Shown: positions 7,829 through 14,960 of the stretch, piece after piece
Layout: every line of letters begins with the position of its first letter
Numbering within the stretch: the stretch's first letter is position 1
Origin: an uncultured Eubacterium sp.
GTDB taxonomy: Bacteria > Bacillota > Clostridia > Lachnospirales > Lachnospiraceae
DNA: 20,792 bases
Direction: 5' to 3'
Assembly: GCA_904502145.1 (NCBI GenBank)
Contig: CAJGDH010000006.1
Span: 1-20,792 of the forward strand
The notes under the pieces: generated by a model
Database searches by the model: none
What the model was told of the DNA's origin: nothing
Seen by the model: only the letters and a program-made list of their open reading frames with translations
Translations under genes and position numbers: made by a program

Positions 7829-7867
7829 ATATACAAATAACAGAGTATAATTTTTCGGAGGTGTATT

Positions 7868-8338
7868 ATGAGATTGAAAAAATTGTTGGCAATCGCATCG
7901 GGACTGGTTCTCTGCCTGTCCATGGCGGCCTGCGGGAGCGCAAAGAAAGAGGCTTCAGAGGAAGTGACAACAGAGGTCGTCGCAGAAGATGCCAGTCTTG
8001 CGGGAACGGTTTACAAAGAGTTTTCAGGTCTTCTGACGGAGATCTATGAATGTCAGGCAGGATCTGCCGGCAGCTCAGCCCGGGTGGAGACTGCGGCCAA
8101 TGACCTGATCGAATTCTCCATGAACTACGGGCAGGAATCCAGCAGTGAGATCTTCCATTCCTTCACGGACAGCTGGATGGAAGAGAAGGCGGAGGAATAC
8201 GGAGATTCTCTGAAAGAGAACATGAAGGAGGAGATGGATGCCGTGACTGAACAGGCAGTTTTCAGTCAGGAAGGGATCGACACGGATTTGGCCTATCTGA
8301 ATGTGATCAACGGCATATATGCAGCCTTTGAAGAGTGA
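7868..8338 (+). CDS. Small putative lipoprotein
   Basis: 156 residues. The N terminus is a lipoprotein signal (MRLKKLL, hydrophobic stretch, LSMAAC with the lipidated cysteine at 22), followed by an acidic linker rich in E, T and V. The rest is acidic and mostly helical by pattern (SWMEEKAEEYGDSLKENMKE). I do not recognise a domain. It would be anchored outside the membrane. ATG 7868 has GGAGGT five bases upstream. It is transcribed alone, between its own promoter and the terminator at 8369-8399. Confidence 0.8.
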   Translation: MRLKKLLAIASGLVLCLSMAACGSAKKEASEEVTTEVVAEDASLAGTVYKEFSGLLTEIYECQAGSAGSSARVETAANDLIEFSMNYGQESSSEIFHSFTDSWMEEKAEEYGDSLKENMKEEMDAVTEQAVFSQEGIDTDLAYLNVINGIYAAFEE

Positions 8339-8368
8339 CCGGCTGTCGTGATAAAACATGAGATGACA

Positions 8369-8399
8369 AACCCCCGATATGCCGGGCATATCGGGGGTT
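8369..8399. terminator. Perfect 14-bp stem hairpin between convergent genes
   Basis: AACCCCCGATATGC pairs exactly with GCATATCGGGGGTT around a 3-base loop. It lies between two genes that converge on it (lipoprotein rightward, CbiZ leftward) and can act in both directions; the T-runs on either side are short. Confidence 0.75.
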
Positions 8400-8465
8400 C
8401 TTCTGATTATTGTAGAAGCTGTTGTTTAAGATGTTTATTGAAGATGCTGTTGTAAATTGTACTAT

Positions 8466-9578
8466 CTATGAATTTTTCTCTATGATCCCAAGGATCTTTT
8501 CCAAATATATGGAGCTTAACCGGGTAATCTGCTCTTCCCGGTCCCGGGCGATATCTTCCGTTATGTCGCCGATCTGATCAGGCGGATCCGCCGGACCTGT
8601 CATCCTGGCGAGGCAAGATCCACAGGCAGGGAGGACTTCGTCGTAGGAGAGAAGGCCCCAGTCCAGCTGGTCCAGCAGGTGGGCATAGAGAGAACTGCAG
8701 GTCACCAGAACAGGATCCTTTCTGATCTGATCCAGGACATCCATGAATGAAGCTCTGGACAGGAGGGGCGATCCTTCCGAGTATGCGGACCAGAGGGTAT
8801 CTTCCGTGACACCGTAACGGCCCATCCTGCAGAGGATATCATGCTGTGTTTCCGGGGAGAGCCCGGACTGCTTCTTCAGGGCTTCCTTTACTCCCTGAAT
8901 GACCGTGGTGCCGATCAGTTCCCCCAGTTTGCTGTTCTTCCCGGCATTGGTCAGTTTAAGACCGGATTGCGGATTGCAGATCACGATGGTCCCGTCTGTT
9001 CCCGAACCGGTGGCTATCCCGCGGGAAAAGCAGCTGGGTGCCATCAGCTCGCCGATGGCAGCGGTTTTGGCTTCCGTACAGGTGACCATGGCCCTTGCCA
9101 GTGTACCGGCATCCAGGTCTGCATTGATGTGCAGGAGGATGTTGATGGTTCCCGGCTTAAGAGGGAGAAAATCTTCCCCGTCTTCATAAAATGTCGCGGG
9201 ATCCCCGGCCCGTCCCCCGTTATGTTCGATTCCGCCGGTGACGATGGCGGTAACAGACAGATCACGGAAAGACCCGGTACGGATGGAGACATTTTTCATG
9301 CTGGCCGCCGTACAGAGACCGCTGCACAGGGCCGGATCCAGGCCCAGATCTTCCAGGGCGATGATATTCATGTGTCCTTCATAGGTGGGTGCCCTCATCA
9401 CACAGGCCATGCCCGCCCCCGGGTTGGCGTCATGGTTGAACACGGCTTTCAGATCCTCCCGATAACCGCCGTTATTGGGACCTGTACTCAGAACATGTCG
9501 TTTGCCGGAAAATGTGATCACAATGGATTTTTTGTAATGATGAACGACGTCCCCGCCGGGCAGTGTATGGATTTTCAT
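8466..9578 (-). CDS. cbiZ: Adenosylcobinamide amidohydrolase (CbiZ-like) with a C-terminal extension
   Basis: 370 residues. Residues 1-205 match CbiZ, which removes the aminopropanol tail of adenosylcobinamide to give adenosylcobyric acid, letting cells salvage incomplete or foreign corrinoids. Visible family segments are RHVLSTGPNNGGYRED (27-42), a central ASMKNVS stretch followed by GIEHNGGRAGDPATF (116-130), TINILLHIN (144-152), TEAKTAAIGEL (168-178) and ATGSGTDGTIVI (189-200). Residues about 215-370 are additional, mostly helical by pattern, and include CGSC (319-322); I do not recognise them. No cobalamin riboswitch or corrinoid transporter gene is adjacent. The ATG at 9578 has AGGAGG about nine bases upstream on the minus strand. 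The assignment of the first domain is strong; the function of the second is unknown. Confidence 0.85.
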   Translation of the reverse strand: MKIHTLPGGDVVHHYKKSIVITFSGKRHVLSTGPNNGGYREDLKAVFNHDANPGAGMACVMRAPTYEGHMNIIALEDLGLDPALCSGLCTAASMKNVSIRTGSFRDLSVTAIVTGGIEHNGGRAGDPATFYEDGEDFLPLKPGTINILLHINADLDAGTLARAMVTCTEAKTAAIGELMAPSCFSRGIATGSGTDGTIVICNPQSGLKLTNAGKNSKLGELIGTTVIQGVKEALKKQSGLSPETQHDILCRMGRYGVTEDTLWSAYSEGSPLLSRASFMDVLDQIRKDPVLVTCSSLYAHLLDQLDWGLLSYDEVLPACGSCLARMTGPADPPDQIGDITEDIARDREEQITRLSSIYLEKILGIIEKNS

Positions 9579-9601
9579 AGCGGTCTTTCCTCCTTTTTTC
9601 T

Positions 9602-9630
9602 ATTGTAACCGCACCGTAAAAGTTGCGCAA
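9602..9630 (-). promoter_or_regulatory. Promoter of cbiZ (leftward)
   Basis: On the minus strand, TTGCGC (9630-9625), 17 bases, then TACAAT (9607-9602). RNA would start near 9595, almost at the ribosome site, giving a very short leader. A 10-bp palindrome GTTGCGCAAC (9622-9631) covers the -35. Confidence 0.65.
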
Positions 9631-9638
9631 CCGCCAGA

Positions 9639-9667
9639 TTGCGGGAAGATTGGGGATATGTTAATAT
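9639..9667 (+). promoter_or_regulatory. Promoter of the DUF218 protein (rightward)
   Basis: TTGCGG (9639-9644), 17 bases, then TAATAT (9662-9667). Its -35 lies only eight bases from the -35 of the opposite cbiZ promoter, so the two face back to back. Confidence 0.6.
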
Positions 9668-9697
9668 ATTGGCGAAAAAACTTTGGAGGTGAAGGCT

Positions 9698-10447
9698 TTG
9701 CTTACTGTTTTCTTCGGCCTTCTCGGGCTGGTGCTGATCTTATATGCGGTCTTTGTTTTTCTGGCACAGACCGGAACTATGTTTTTTGCTGTCTGGATCG
9801 TTTTCGGACTCTTTTTTGAACTGCTTGCCTGGATCACCGGACGAAGACTGTGGGGGCTGATCCCCAGGGGATTGCTGGGAGCGGCGGGACTGCTGATCCT
9901 CGCCGGATTCCTACTGCTTATCTGCCTGTCGGTGCGGATCGCCGCACACTTTCATGATCATACTGACCGGGATCTCGACTATCTGGTCGTTCTCGGTGCC
10001 TATGTCACCGCCGACGGCCCAAGCCCCATCTTAAAGTACCGGCTTCGAACCGCAGCGGACTATCTTGACGGACATCCGCAGACAAAATGTATCGTCACCG
10101 GGGCAAAGGGTTCCAATGAACCCTGTACGGAGGCGGAAGCCATGGCAGCATGGCTGACGGATGCGGGGATATCCCCGGACAGGATCATCATGGAAACCCG
10201 GGCGGTCAATACCAATCAGAATATCCGCTATGCAAAAGAGCTGACGGAAGAGGGAAGCTCAGTCGGGATCGTGACCAATGACTTCCATATGTTCCGTGCC
10301 CTTTGCATCGCGGCAAAACAGGGACTTGAACAGGCGGAAGGGATATCCGCCGGATCCAACCCGGCCTTCCTGCCCAACAATGTACTCAGGGAGTGCCTGG
10401 GGCTGGGAAAAGATCTTCTGGCGGATAATCTGGAGCTGATCCCATAA
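9698..10447 (+). CDS. DUF218 (YdcF/ElyC-like) membrane protein
   Basis: 249 residues from a TTG start at 9698, chosen because GGAGGT (9685-9690) lies seven bases upstream; an in-frame TTG at 9683 would sit on top of that site. Three membrane helices (about 2-23, 28-46, 57-80) precede a cytoplasmic or extracytoplasmic DUF218 domain with its usual motifs: VVLGA (97-101), SPILKYRLRTA (109-119), TGAKGSNEPCTEAEAMAAWL (134-153), NTNQNIRYAK (171-180) and VTNDFHMFRAL (192-202). Relatives ElyC and SanA affect cell-envelope polymer synthesis in E. coli; the biochemical reaction is not known. No clear terminator follows it. Confidence 0.88.
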   Translation: MLTVFFGLLGLVLILYAVFVFLAQTGTMFFAVWIVFGLFFELLAWITGRRLWGLIPRGLLGAAGLLILAGFLLLICLSVRIAAHFHDHTDRDLDYLVVLGAYVTADGPSPILKYRLRTAADYLDGHPQTKCIVTGAKGSNEPCTEAEAMAAWLTDAGISPDRIIMETRAVNTNQNIRYAKELTEEGSSVGIVTNDFHMFRALCIAAKQGLEQAEGISAGSNPAFLPNNVLRECLGLGKDLLADNLELIP

Positions 10448-10511
10448 TTGCCCCGAAAGAATTACAAAAGATTTGATGGTGAATTGAAATGATTGAAAAG
10501 ATTCTGTAGAA

Positions 10512-10539
10512 TTGTATTTCTTTTGCACTGTGCTATAAT
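10512..10539 (+). promoter_or_regulatory. Promoter of the 369-residue lipoprotein
   Basis: TTGTAT (10512-10517), 16 bases, then a perfect TATAAT (10534-10539) preceded by TGC, an extended -10. Confidence 0.7.
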
Positions 10540-10591
10540 CATAATGAATCAATGAAAAAAACATGAATAACCATAAAAGGAGGATATTGTC

Positions 10592-11701
10592 ATGATGAAG
10601 AGATTGCTTGCATTGATGATGACAGCAGTGATCTGCGCAGGGCTTGTTGCCTGCAGCTCAGGGAAATCTCCGGATAAACCTGCTTCAACCGAGGCTGCCC
10701 AGGAGGCAGATACAGGTGATGAAGGCGTGGGGATGCCCAATCCCATGAGAGAGGTGACGGAACAGGAGCTTATGGAACAGACAGGTATTGCTCTGCCGGC
10801 TCCCGAAGGTGCCACAGACGTGAAATATTATGTCATCGACACGGATGAGTATACCATCTCCCAGATGGATTTCACCCTGGACGGCAAGGCTTTTACTCTC
10901 CGGGCATGTTCCACCGGTATGACCGAGCTGGGTATAGATGCCGGGATGGATGCAGAACCTGAAGAGCTTACGGGATTTGATTTCGACAAGGGAAATATCT
11001 CCGGTCTCTATTATGAATGGACCACCATGGGGACAGATCTGGTCAAGGACAGATCGGCACTTTATAATATCGCGGACAAAGAAGGCGCGGGATACATTGC
11101 CTGGGTAGATGCAGCTCCCGGGATCCTCTATAACCTGATCATGGAGGAGGGAGCGGAGCATGAGCTGATGACCCAGACTGCGGAAAAGGTCTTTGTTCCC
11201 GTACAGGGAGAGTCCGGCGGCTGGTATGACCAGGTACTTGCCGATCCTTCCACCAAAGAAGACTATGCGGCATACCGGCTGATCGATATCGATCAGGACG
11301 GGGTGGAGGAACTGTTCTTATCCACCACGGAAGATGCTTTCATCAGTGACATTGATAAAGCCTGTGTACTTGCCCAGACCGGCGAAGACATTACCTATCT
11401 TCTGGAGATCGGCGCGGGAGCCGGTGACTCCTTCTTCTACAGCGAAGCTGAAAAAACACTCACCTGGTATTATCGCTCCTCAGGAGAAAGACATCTTGAA
11501 GTGTACCAGCTGAAAGACGGTGCTCTGGATAAGATTGCCGCAGCAGATATGTATGACCCGAACCATCATCCGGAGAAAGAGAACAAGGAGACGGTCTACC
11601 TTGTGAACGGCGAGGAAGTATCCGAGAAAGAATGTACGGCATTCTGGGATAAATATGCATTGGACGAGTATGCGGTAAGCTATGAACCCCTTCCGGAATG
11701 A
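10592..11701 (+). CDS. Putative lipoprotein with a calcium-loop-like motif
   Basis: 369 residues. Lipoprotein signal with LVAC (C21) and an acidic linker to about 50. Residues about 53-205 form one probable globular part (EQTGIALPAPEGATDVKYYVID). Residues about 210-369 hold a second one with DIDQDGVEELFL (232-243), an EF-hand/FG-GAP-like acidic loop common in Firmicutes lipoproteins. I do not recognise a named family and no enzymatic motif is visible. AAGGAGG eight bases before ATG 10592 supports that start (an ATG follows at once at 10595). It is a single-gene unit between its promoter and a terminator at 11778. Confidence 0.8.
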   Translation: MMKRLLALMMTAVICAGLVACSSGKSPDKPASTEAAQEADTGDEGVGMPNPMREVTEQELMEQTGIALPAPEGATDVKYYVIDTDEYTISQMDFTLDGKAFTLRACSTGMTELGIDAGMDAEPEELTGFDFDKGNISGLYYEWTTMGTDLVKDRSALYNIADKEGAGYIAWVDAAPGILYNLIMEEGAEHELMTQTAEKVFVPVQGESGGWYDQVLADPSTKEDYAAYRLIDIDQDGVEELFLSTTEDAFISDIDKACVLAQTGEDITYLLEIGAGAGDSFFYSEAEKTLTWYYRSSGERHLEVYQLKDGALDKIAAADMYDPNHHPEKENKETVYLVNGEEVSEKECTAFWDKYALDEYAVSYEPLPE

Positions 11702-11777
11702 ACAGGGGCGAACCTGCCCGCAGAATCCTGGTGAAACAGGTAATAAGAAACAGGTAGTATTATAGTATTATAATAAA

Positions 11778-11833
11778 AGAGGACAGCCTTCCCTGATCCT
11801 TCGGGATCTGAGAATAAGCTGCCCTCTTGTTTT
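11778..11833. terminator. Terminator between convergent genes
   Basis: AGAGGACAGC (11778-11787) pairs with GCTGCCCTCT (11818-11827) with one A-C mismatch; an inner stem (GATCC with GGATC) fills the loop. TGTTTT follows on the plus strand, and on the minus strand CTTTTATTATA follows, so it can serve both converging genes. Confidence 0.7.
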
Positions 11834-11849
11834 ATTCTTATTGATCTTT

Positions 11850-12431
11850 TTATCCTTTATTCTGATTTTTCTTTTCTTCCTGCTTCTGGATAAAGAGGTC
11901 GATATATTTCATGGCGTCAAGGCCATGGGATTCCGTGATGAAATCCAGACCCTTTCCCCTGACATATTTATAGAAATCCACCAGGAGCTTCTCATTGGTG
12001 GTGATGTTGTTAAGCCTGAAGCACATGACCACATCCAGCTCGCCCTTCTCGATGGATTCCACCAGCAGGTGGAAATGGGGACGGTCCAGGGAGTCGGAGG
12101 AATACTGTCCGAAATCCGTGAAATGCTTGAATTCGATATTGTCCCCGTAGATCTTGCGGGCGGTCTCATAACATTTGTTGTATGCTTCCACCATCCCCTG
12201 GATGAAATGGCGGTAGCAGAGCTTACAGGCTCCCCTGTAGTATTGATTATGATAGATTCCGATTACCTTGTCCGGAGTGTCGGACTGTCCTTTATGCCAG
12301 GGAACCCCGCCGGATTCCTGGAAAGCGATCCTGCCGGCACCGCAGTTCGGGCAGACATCGATCTCATTTATCTCTTTCTGTTCCCTTTTTTCATCAAATT
12401 CATACCCACAGACTCTGCACCGGTATAACAT
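11850..12431 (-). CDS. Rubredoxin-like ribbon fused to a catalytically degenerate serine-recombinase domain
   Basis: 193 residues from the ATG at 12431, chosen because AAAGGGGGT precedes it; an ATG 45 bases further upstream lacks such a site. Residues 1-38 are a rubredoxin-like metal ribbon, YRCRVCGYEFDE with C5, C8, C27 and C30. Residues about 56-173 follow the plan of a serine resolvase catalytic domain: first strand VIGIY (56-60), then FTDFGQYSSDSLDRPHF (104-120), LLVESIEKGELDVVMCFRL (122-140), and LLVDFYKYVRGKGLDFITE (149-167). The nucleophile motif after the first strand (usually Y-RVS or Y-RKS) reads YHNQY, and the usual RLDRISR reads RLNNITT, so strand exchange is not expected. No DNA-binding tail follows. 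It could be a redox- or metal-responsive protein using the resolvase fold for assembly; that is inference. Confidence 0.72.
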   Translation of the reverse strand: MLYRCRVCGYEFDEKREQKEINEIDVCPNCGAGRIAFQESGGVPWHKGQSDTPDKVIGIYHNQYYRGACKLCYRHFIQGMVEAYNKCYETARKIYGDNIEFKHFTDFGQYSSDSLDRPHFHLLVESIEKGELDVVMCFRLNNITTNEKLLVDFYKYVRGKGLDFITESHGLDAMKYIDLFIQKQEEKKNQNKG

Positions 12432-12601
12432 CGGTCTTCTACCCCCTTTACACATCCGGATGATATAGATATCCATTTATCATCATAAAATAAAATGAAG
12501 AAAAAGCATTAGGAATATTCCGAAAAAATATATGGAGATTTCCTATTTCATTTACACTCCGGTCCCGGGGAGAAGGGGAGGGGGATAAATCCTCTGTATT
12601 A

Positions 12602-12619
12602 TTGTGAACAATATTGCAA
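12602..12619. promoter_or_regulatory. Rex-like imperfect inverted repeat
   Basis: TTGTGAACAATATTGCAA has a perfect left half-site TTGTGAA of the NADH-sensing repressor Rex and a weaker right half (reverse complement TTGCAAT), with a 4-base spacer. It overlaps the -35 of a candidate promoter ahead of NAD(P)H/flavin-type genes. Confidence 0.3.
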
Positions 12620-12643
12620 TTATGACACATAGATTGTTTTAAT
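12614..12643 (+). promoter_or_regulatory. Candidate promoter for the flavoprotein and AhpF-like genes
   Basis: TTGCAA (12614-12619), 18 bases, then TTTAAT (12638-12643). The -10 has five of six consensus bases, the -35 four. A second TATAGT further down (near 12675) lacks a -35. Confidence 0.35.
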
Positions 12644-12753
12644 GTCTGAATTCTTCCCTGTGATATAGTTAGACTATAGTGGGATCAGTCTGTATATTTT
12701 TCATTTTTTATACGGTTTACGGATCCATATTACCGAAACAGGGGAGATTATCT

Positions 12754-13314
12754 ATGGGTAAGAATGTATTGATTATCACAGGAAGCCCCAGAGAGAAGGG
12801 GAACTCCTGCACGTTGGCGGAGGCTTTCCGTCAGGGCGCGGAAAAATCAGGAAATGAAGTGAAGGTATTTGATGCACATAACTGCCGGATCGGCTTCTAC
12901 AGCGGACCGACACTTCTGTGCGAGGACGGGGATGAACCGGCCGGGGAACTGCATCAGCTTCTTGGCTGGGCGGATGTGCTGGTTTTTGCCACTCCGGTTT
13001 ACTTCATGGGGGTCACTGCCGGTCTGAAAACCGTGATGGACAGGCTGTCACCCTATGCTGCCCCGGAAGGTAAAAAGTATTTCAACCCCAAGGAGAGCTA
13101 TCTGATCGCCACAGCTACCGCAGCCAATCCTGAGATGTTTGAAGCGGTCTGTCTTGAGTATGATTACCTCATGATGAAGCTGGGGATCAAACATACAAAC
13201 AAGATCCTTGTGGGCGGTGTTGCCGGAGAAGGCGAAGTCCTCGAGCGTGAAGACGCCATGGAGAAGGCCATTCTTTCCGGTTATTCCGTGGGAAAGATCG
13301 GTGGAGTCTACTAA
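12754..13314 (+). CDS. Flavodoxin-fold NAD(P)H:FMN reductase-family protein, first copy
   Basis: 186 residues from ATG 12754, set by GGGGAG seven bases upstream; an in-frame ATG at 12679 has no ribosome site. The FMN phosphate loop is GSPREKGNSCT (10-20), the second flavin-contact region TPVYFMGVTAGLKTVMDR (80-97), and the chain ends with a glycine-rich VGGVAGEGEV segment. The family includes iron-sulfur flavoproteins with a compact cysteine cluster after the third strand; here only scattered cysteines remain, so a plain FMN electron carrier or reductase is likelier. A paralogue lies at 15042. The AhpF-like gene begins 24 bases downstream, so both share a transcript. Confidence 0.87.
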   Translation: MGKNVLIITGSPREKGNSCTLAEAFRQGAEKSGNEVKVFDAHNCRIGFYSGPTLLCEDGDEPAGELHQLLGWADVLVFATPVYFMGVTAGLKTVMDRLSPYAAPEGKKYFNPKESYLIATATAANPEMFEAVCLEYDYLMMKLGIKHTNKILVGGVAGEGEVLEREDAMEKAILSGYSVGKIGGVY

Positions 13315-13338
13315 GTCTGTCTGAAGGGAGAGGCTCAT

Positions 13339-14904
13339 ATGCTTGACTACAGCAAACTATATGATGTCATCATAATCGGAGGTGGTCCTGCAGGACTGAG
13401 TGCAGCGATCTACGCTTCCCGGGCTAACCTCAGGGTCCTGGTGGTCGAGAAGGATGAATTCGGCGGGCAGATTGCCCTGACGGCCAAAGTTGAGAATTAT
13501 CCGGGGGTGGCCCCCTGTTCCGGAAGGGAACTGGCTGACCTGATGAAAAAACAGGCGAAGGATTTCGGAGCGGATCTGATCTACGGAAAAACAGGGGAGA
13601 TCAGTCTGGAAGGGACCATCAAGGAAGTGACTGTCGACGACACTGTCTATCAGGCTCTTTCCGTCATCCTGGCCACCGGAGGAATCCCGGGTCAGGCCGG
13701 TTTTGAGGGGGAGACGGAATTCAAAGGCAGCGGCGTATCCTACTGTGCCACCTGTGACGGCCCGCTTTTCGCGGGATGTCCGGTCTATGTGGTAGGCGGG
13801 GGCCCTGCGGCAGTGGAGGAGTCGGTTTTCCTGGCGGAGTTTTCTCCTCAGGTTACCCTGGTAGTCAGGGAGGAGGATTTCACCTGCGAGGAGTCCATTT
13901 CCGGACAGCTTAAGGATTATGCCAATATCAGAGTACTGTTCCACACCCAGATTGTCAGTGTCTCGGGAGAGATGACCATAGAAGAGGTCATACTGACCGA
14001 CAATCTGACGGGAAGAACCTGGGTGGAGAGATCGGATCCCGACCCTGAAGGCCTCCCCGATCCCATCGGTGTGTTTGTCTTTGTCGGATACCATCCCGAT
14101 ACCGCCTGGCTTCCGGATGGCCTTAAGAAGGACGGGGCAGGATGCCTGCTGACCGATGACCGGATGAGGACATCCATGCCGGGAGTTTACGCGGCAGGAG
14201 ACGTCAGACAGAAAGAATTAAGGCAGGTTGTCACCGCTGTCTCGGACGGGGCCCTGGCGGCAGTTGACCTGGAACCTTATGTCAAAAAGATCCATACGGA
14301 CCTGAATATCCCCGGTCTTAAGAAGGACGGTTCTGACATCCTTTCCTCCATGGAAGGGAAGGCGGTTCTGAACCTGTGGCTGGATGATTCGGACCTGGCC
14401 CGGGAGATGGAGGAATTCCTCCGGGAGAAGGAGGAACTCAAGGATAAGGTGGAGATAAGGATCCACCGTGAGGGCAGGGATGATCTCATCCTTCCCTCCA
14501 TAGAAATCTGCAGCGGAGACGGGGTGAGCAGCGGGATACATTTCCACGCGGTACCCAAGGGGCTGGAATGGAATTCCTTCCGCATTGCCCTCTTTAATGT
14601 CGCCGGGCCCGGACAGAAGATCAGGCCGGAGATCCTCAACAGGATAAAGGGGATCGACCGCAAGATCAATTTCAGGATCCTGGCAACACTCACCTGCAGC
14701 AAATGTCCTGCCACGGTCATGGCAGCCTGTCAGATCGCCGCCCTGAATGATCACGTGACGGCGGAGATGTTCGACATCATGCATTTCGGAAAGCTGCGGT
14801 TCAAATATAACGTGCAGAGTGTTCCGGTAACCGTGATCAATGAGGACAAGCTCATTTTGGGCAAGATGGAAGTGGAAGACCTTCTGAATGAGATCGGTAA
14901 ATAA
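13339..14904 (+). CDS. AhpF/thioredoxin-reductase-like flavoenzyme with C-terminal double-thioredoxin domain
   Basis: 521 residues. Residues 1-310 are a thioredoxin-reductase-type unit: FAD motif GGGPAGL (14-20), redox pair C136-ATC-C139 in CATCDGP, NAD(P)H motif GGGPAAVEES (153-162), and second FAD motif PGVYAAGDVR (281-290). Residues about 330-521 resemble the N-terminal double-thioredoxin domain of AhpF: a redox-dead first half ending in GLEWNSFRIALF, then LTCSKCPATV with active pair C453/C456, a VPVTVINE cis-proline strand and a final helix. In classical AhpF that domain comes first; here the order is reversed. It should pass electrons from NAD(P)H through FAD and both disulfides to a partner such as a peroxiredoxin or thioredoxin; no ahpC is in the window. 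ATG 13339 follows GGGAGAGG. Confidence 0.9.
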   Translation: MLDYSKLYDVIIIGGGPAGLSAAIYASRANLRVLVVEKDEFGGQIALTAKVENYPGVAPCSGRELADLMKKQAKDFGADLIYGKTGEISLEGTIKEVTVDDTVYQALSVILATGGIPGQAGFEGETEFKGSGVSYCATCDGPLFAGCPVYVVGGGPAAVEESVFLAEFSPQVTLVVREEDFTCEESISGQLKDYANIRVLFHTQIVSVSGEMTIEEVILTDNLTGRTWVERSDPDPEGLPDPIGVFVFVGYHPDTAWLPDGLKKDGAGCLLTDDRMRTSMPGVYAAGDVRQKELRQVVTAVSDGALAAVDLEPYVKKIHTDLNIPGLKKDGSDILSSMEGKAVLNLWLDDSDLAREMEEFLREKEELKDKVEIRIHREGRDDLILPSIEICSGDGVSSGIHFHAVPKGLEWNSFRIALFNVAGPGQKIRPEILNRIKGIDRKINFRILATLTCSKCPATVMAACQIAALNDHVTAEMFDIMHFGKLRFKYNVQSVPVTVINEDKLILGKMEVEDLLNEIGK

Positions 14905-14951
14905 ATGCAAAAGTGAGTTATGGATATTCCAAGCGGGCAGTCTTGGGATAA

Positions 14952-14960
14952 TGCTATAAT
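14952..14960 (+). promoter_or_regulatory. Extended -10 promoter ahead of the second flavoprotein
   Basis: TGC-TATAAT is a perfect extended -10. No good -35 is seen. RNA would start near 14967, giving a leader of about 75 bases with a 7-bp stem (TGCTGTT at 14977-14983 with AACAGCA at 15006-15012). Confidence 0.6.

Larger units (their letters stand above)
12432..12753. other. Intergenic region between divergent genes
   Basis: About 320 bases without a convincing gene. It holds a 10-bp palindrome GGAATATTCC (12512-12521), a G-rich tract with three G-runs (12567-12584), a Rex-like inverted site (12602-12619) and a candidate rightward promoter (12614-12643). I could not find a convincing promoter for the leftward gene. 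Confidence 0.6.

Noticed and set aside
8841..9608. 255-codon frame on the plus strand opposite cbiZ
   Set aside because: The opposite strand encodes a protein with recognisable CbiZ motifs; this frame has no family motif and runs through the cbiZ promoter and ribosome site.
9579..9682. Cobalamin riboswitch ahead of cbiZ
   Set aside because: The gap is only about 100 bases, the promoter leaves almost no leader, and no B12-box-like sequence is seen.
11752..11778. AT-rich direct repeat (two GTATTATA units) as a regulatory repeat
   Set aside because: It lies downstream of both convergent genes, is low-complexity, and is simply the T-run side of the bidirectional terminator.
11841..12428. 195-codon plus-strand frame opposite the ribbon fusion gene
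   Set aside because: The minus strand carries the four-cysteine ribbon and recombinase-like motifs; the plus frame is hydrophobic shadow without a ribosome site.
11850..12431. Evidence that the recombinase-like gene marks a mobile element
   Set aside because: Catalytic residues are missing, no attachment sites, terminal repeats or other mobility genes flank it, and base composition does not change.
12512..12521. Palindrome GGAATATTCC as an operator
   Set aside because: Ten-base palindromes of this kind occur by chance in AT-rich intergenic DNA, and no promoter could be placed next to it.
12567..12584. G-rich tract as a possible G-quadruplex
   Set aside because: Only three G-runs are present; a four-run quadruplex needs a split of the last run, so support is weak.
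12679..12753. Longer N terminus for the first flavoprotein
   Set aside because: The added residues are hydrophobic and unlike the family, there is no ribosome site, and a good one precedes ATG 12754.
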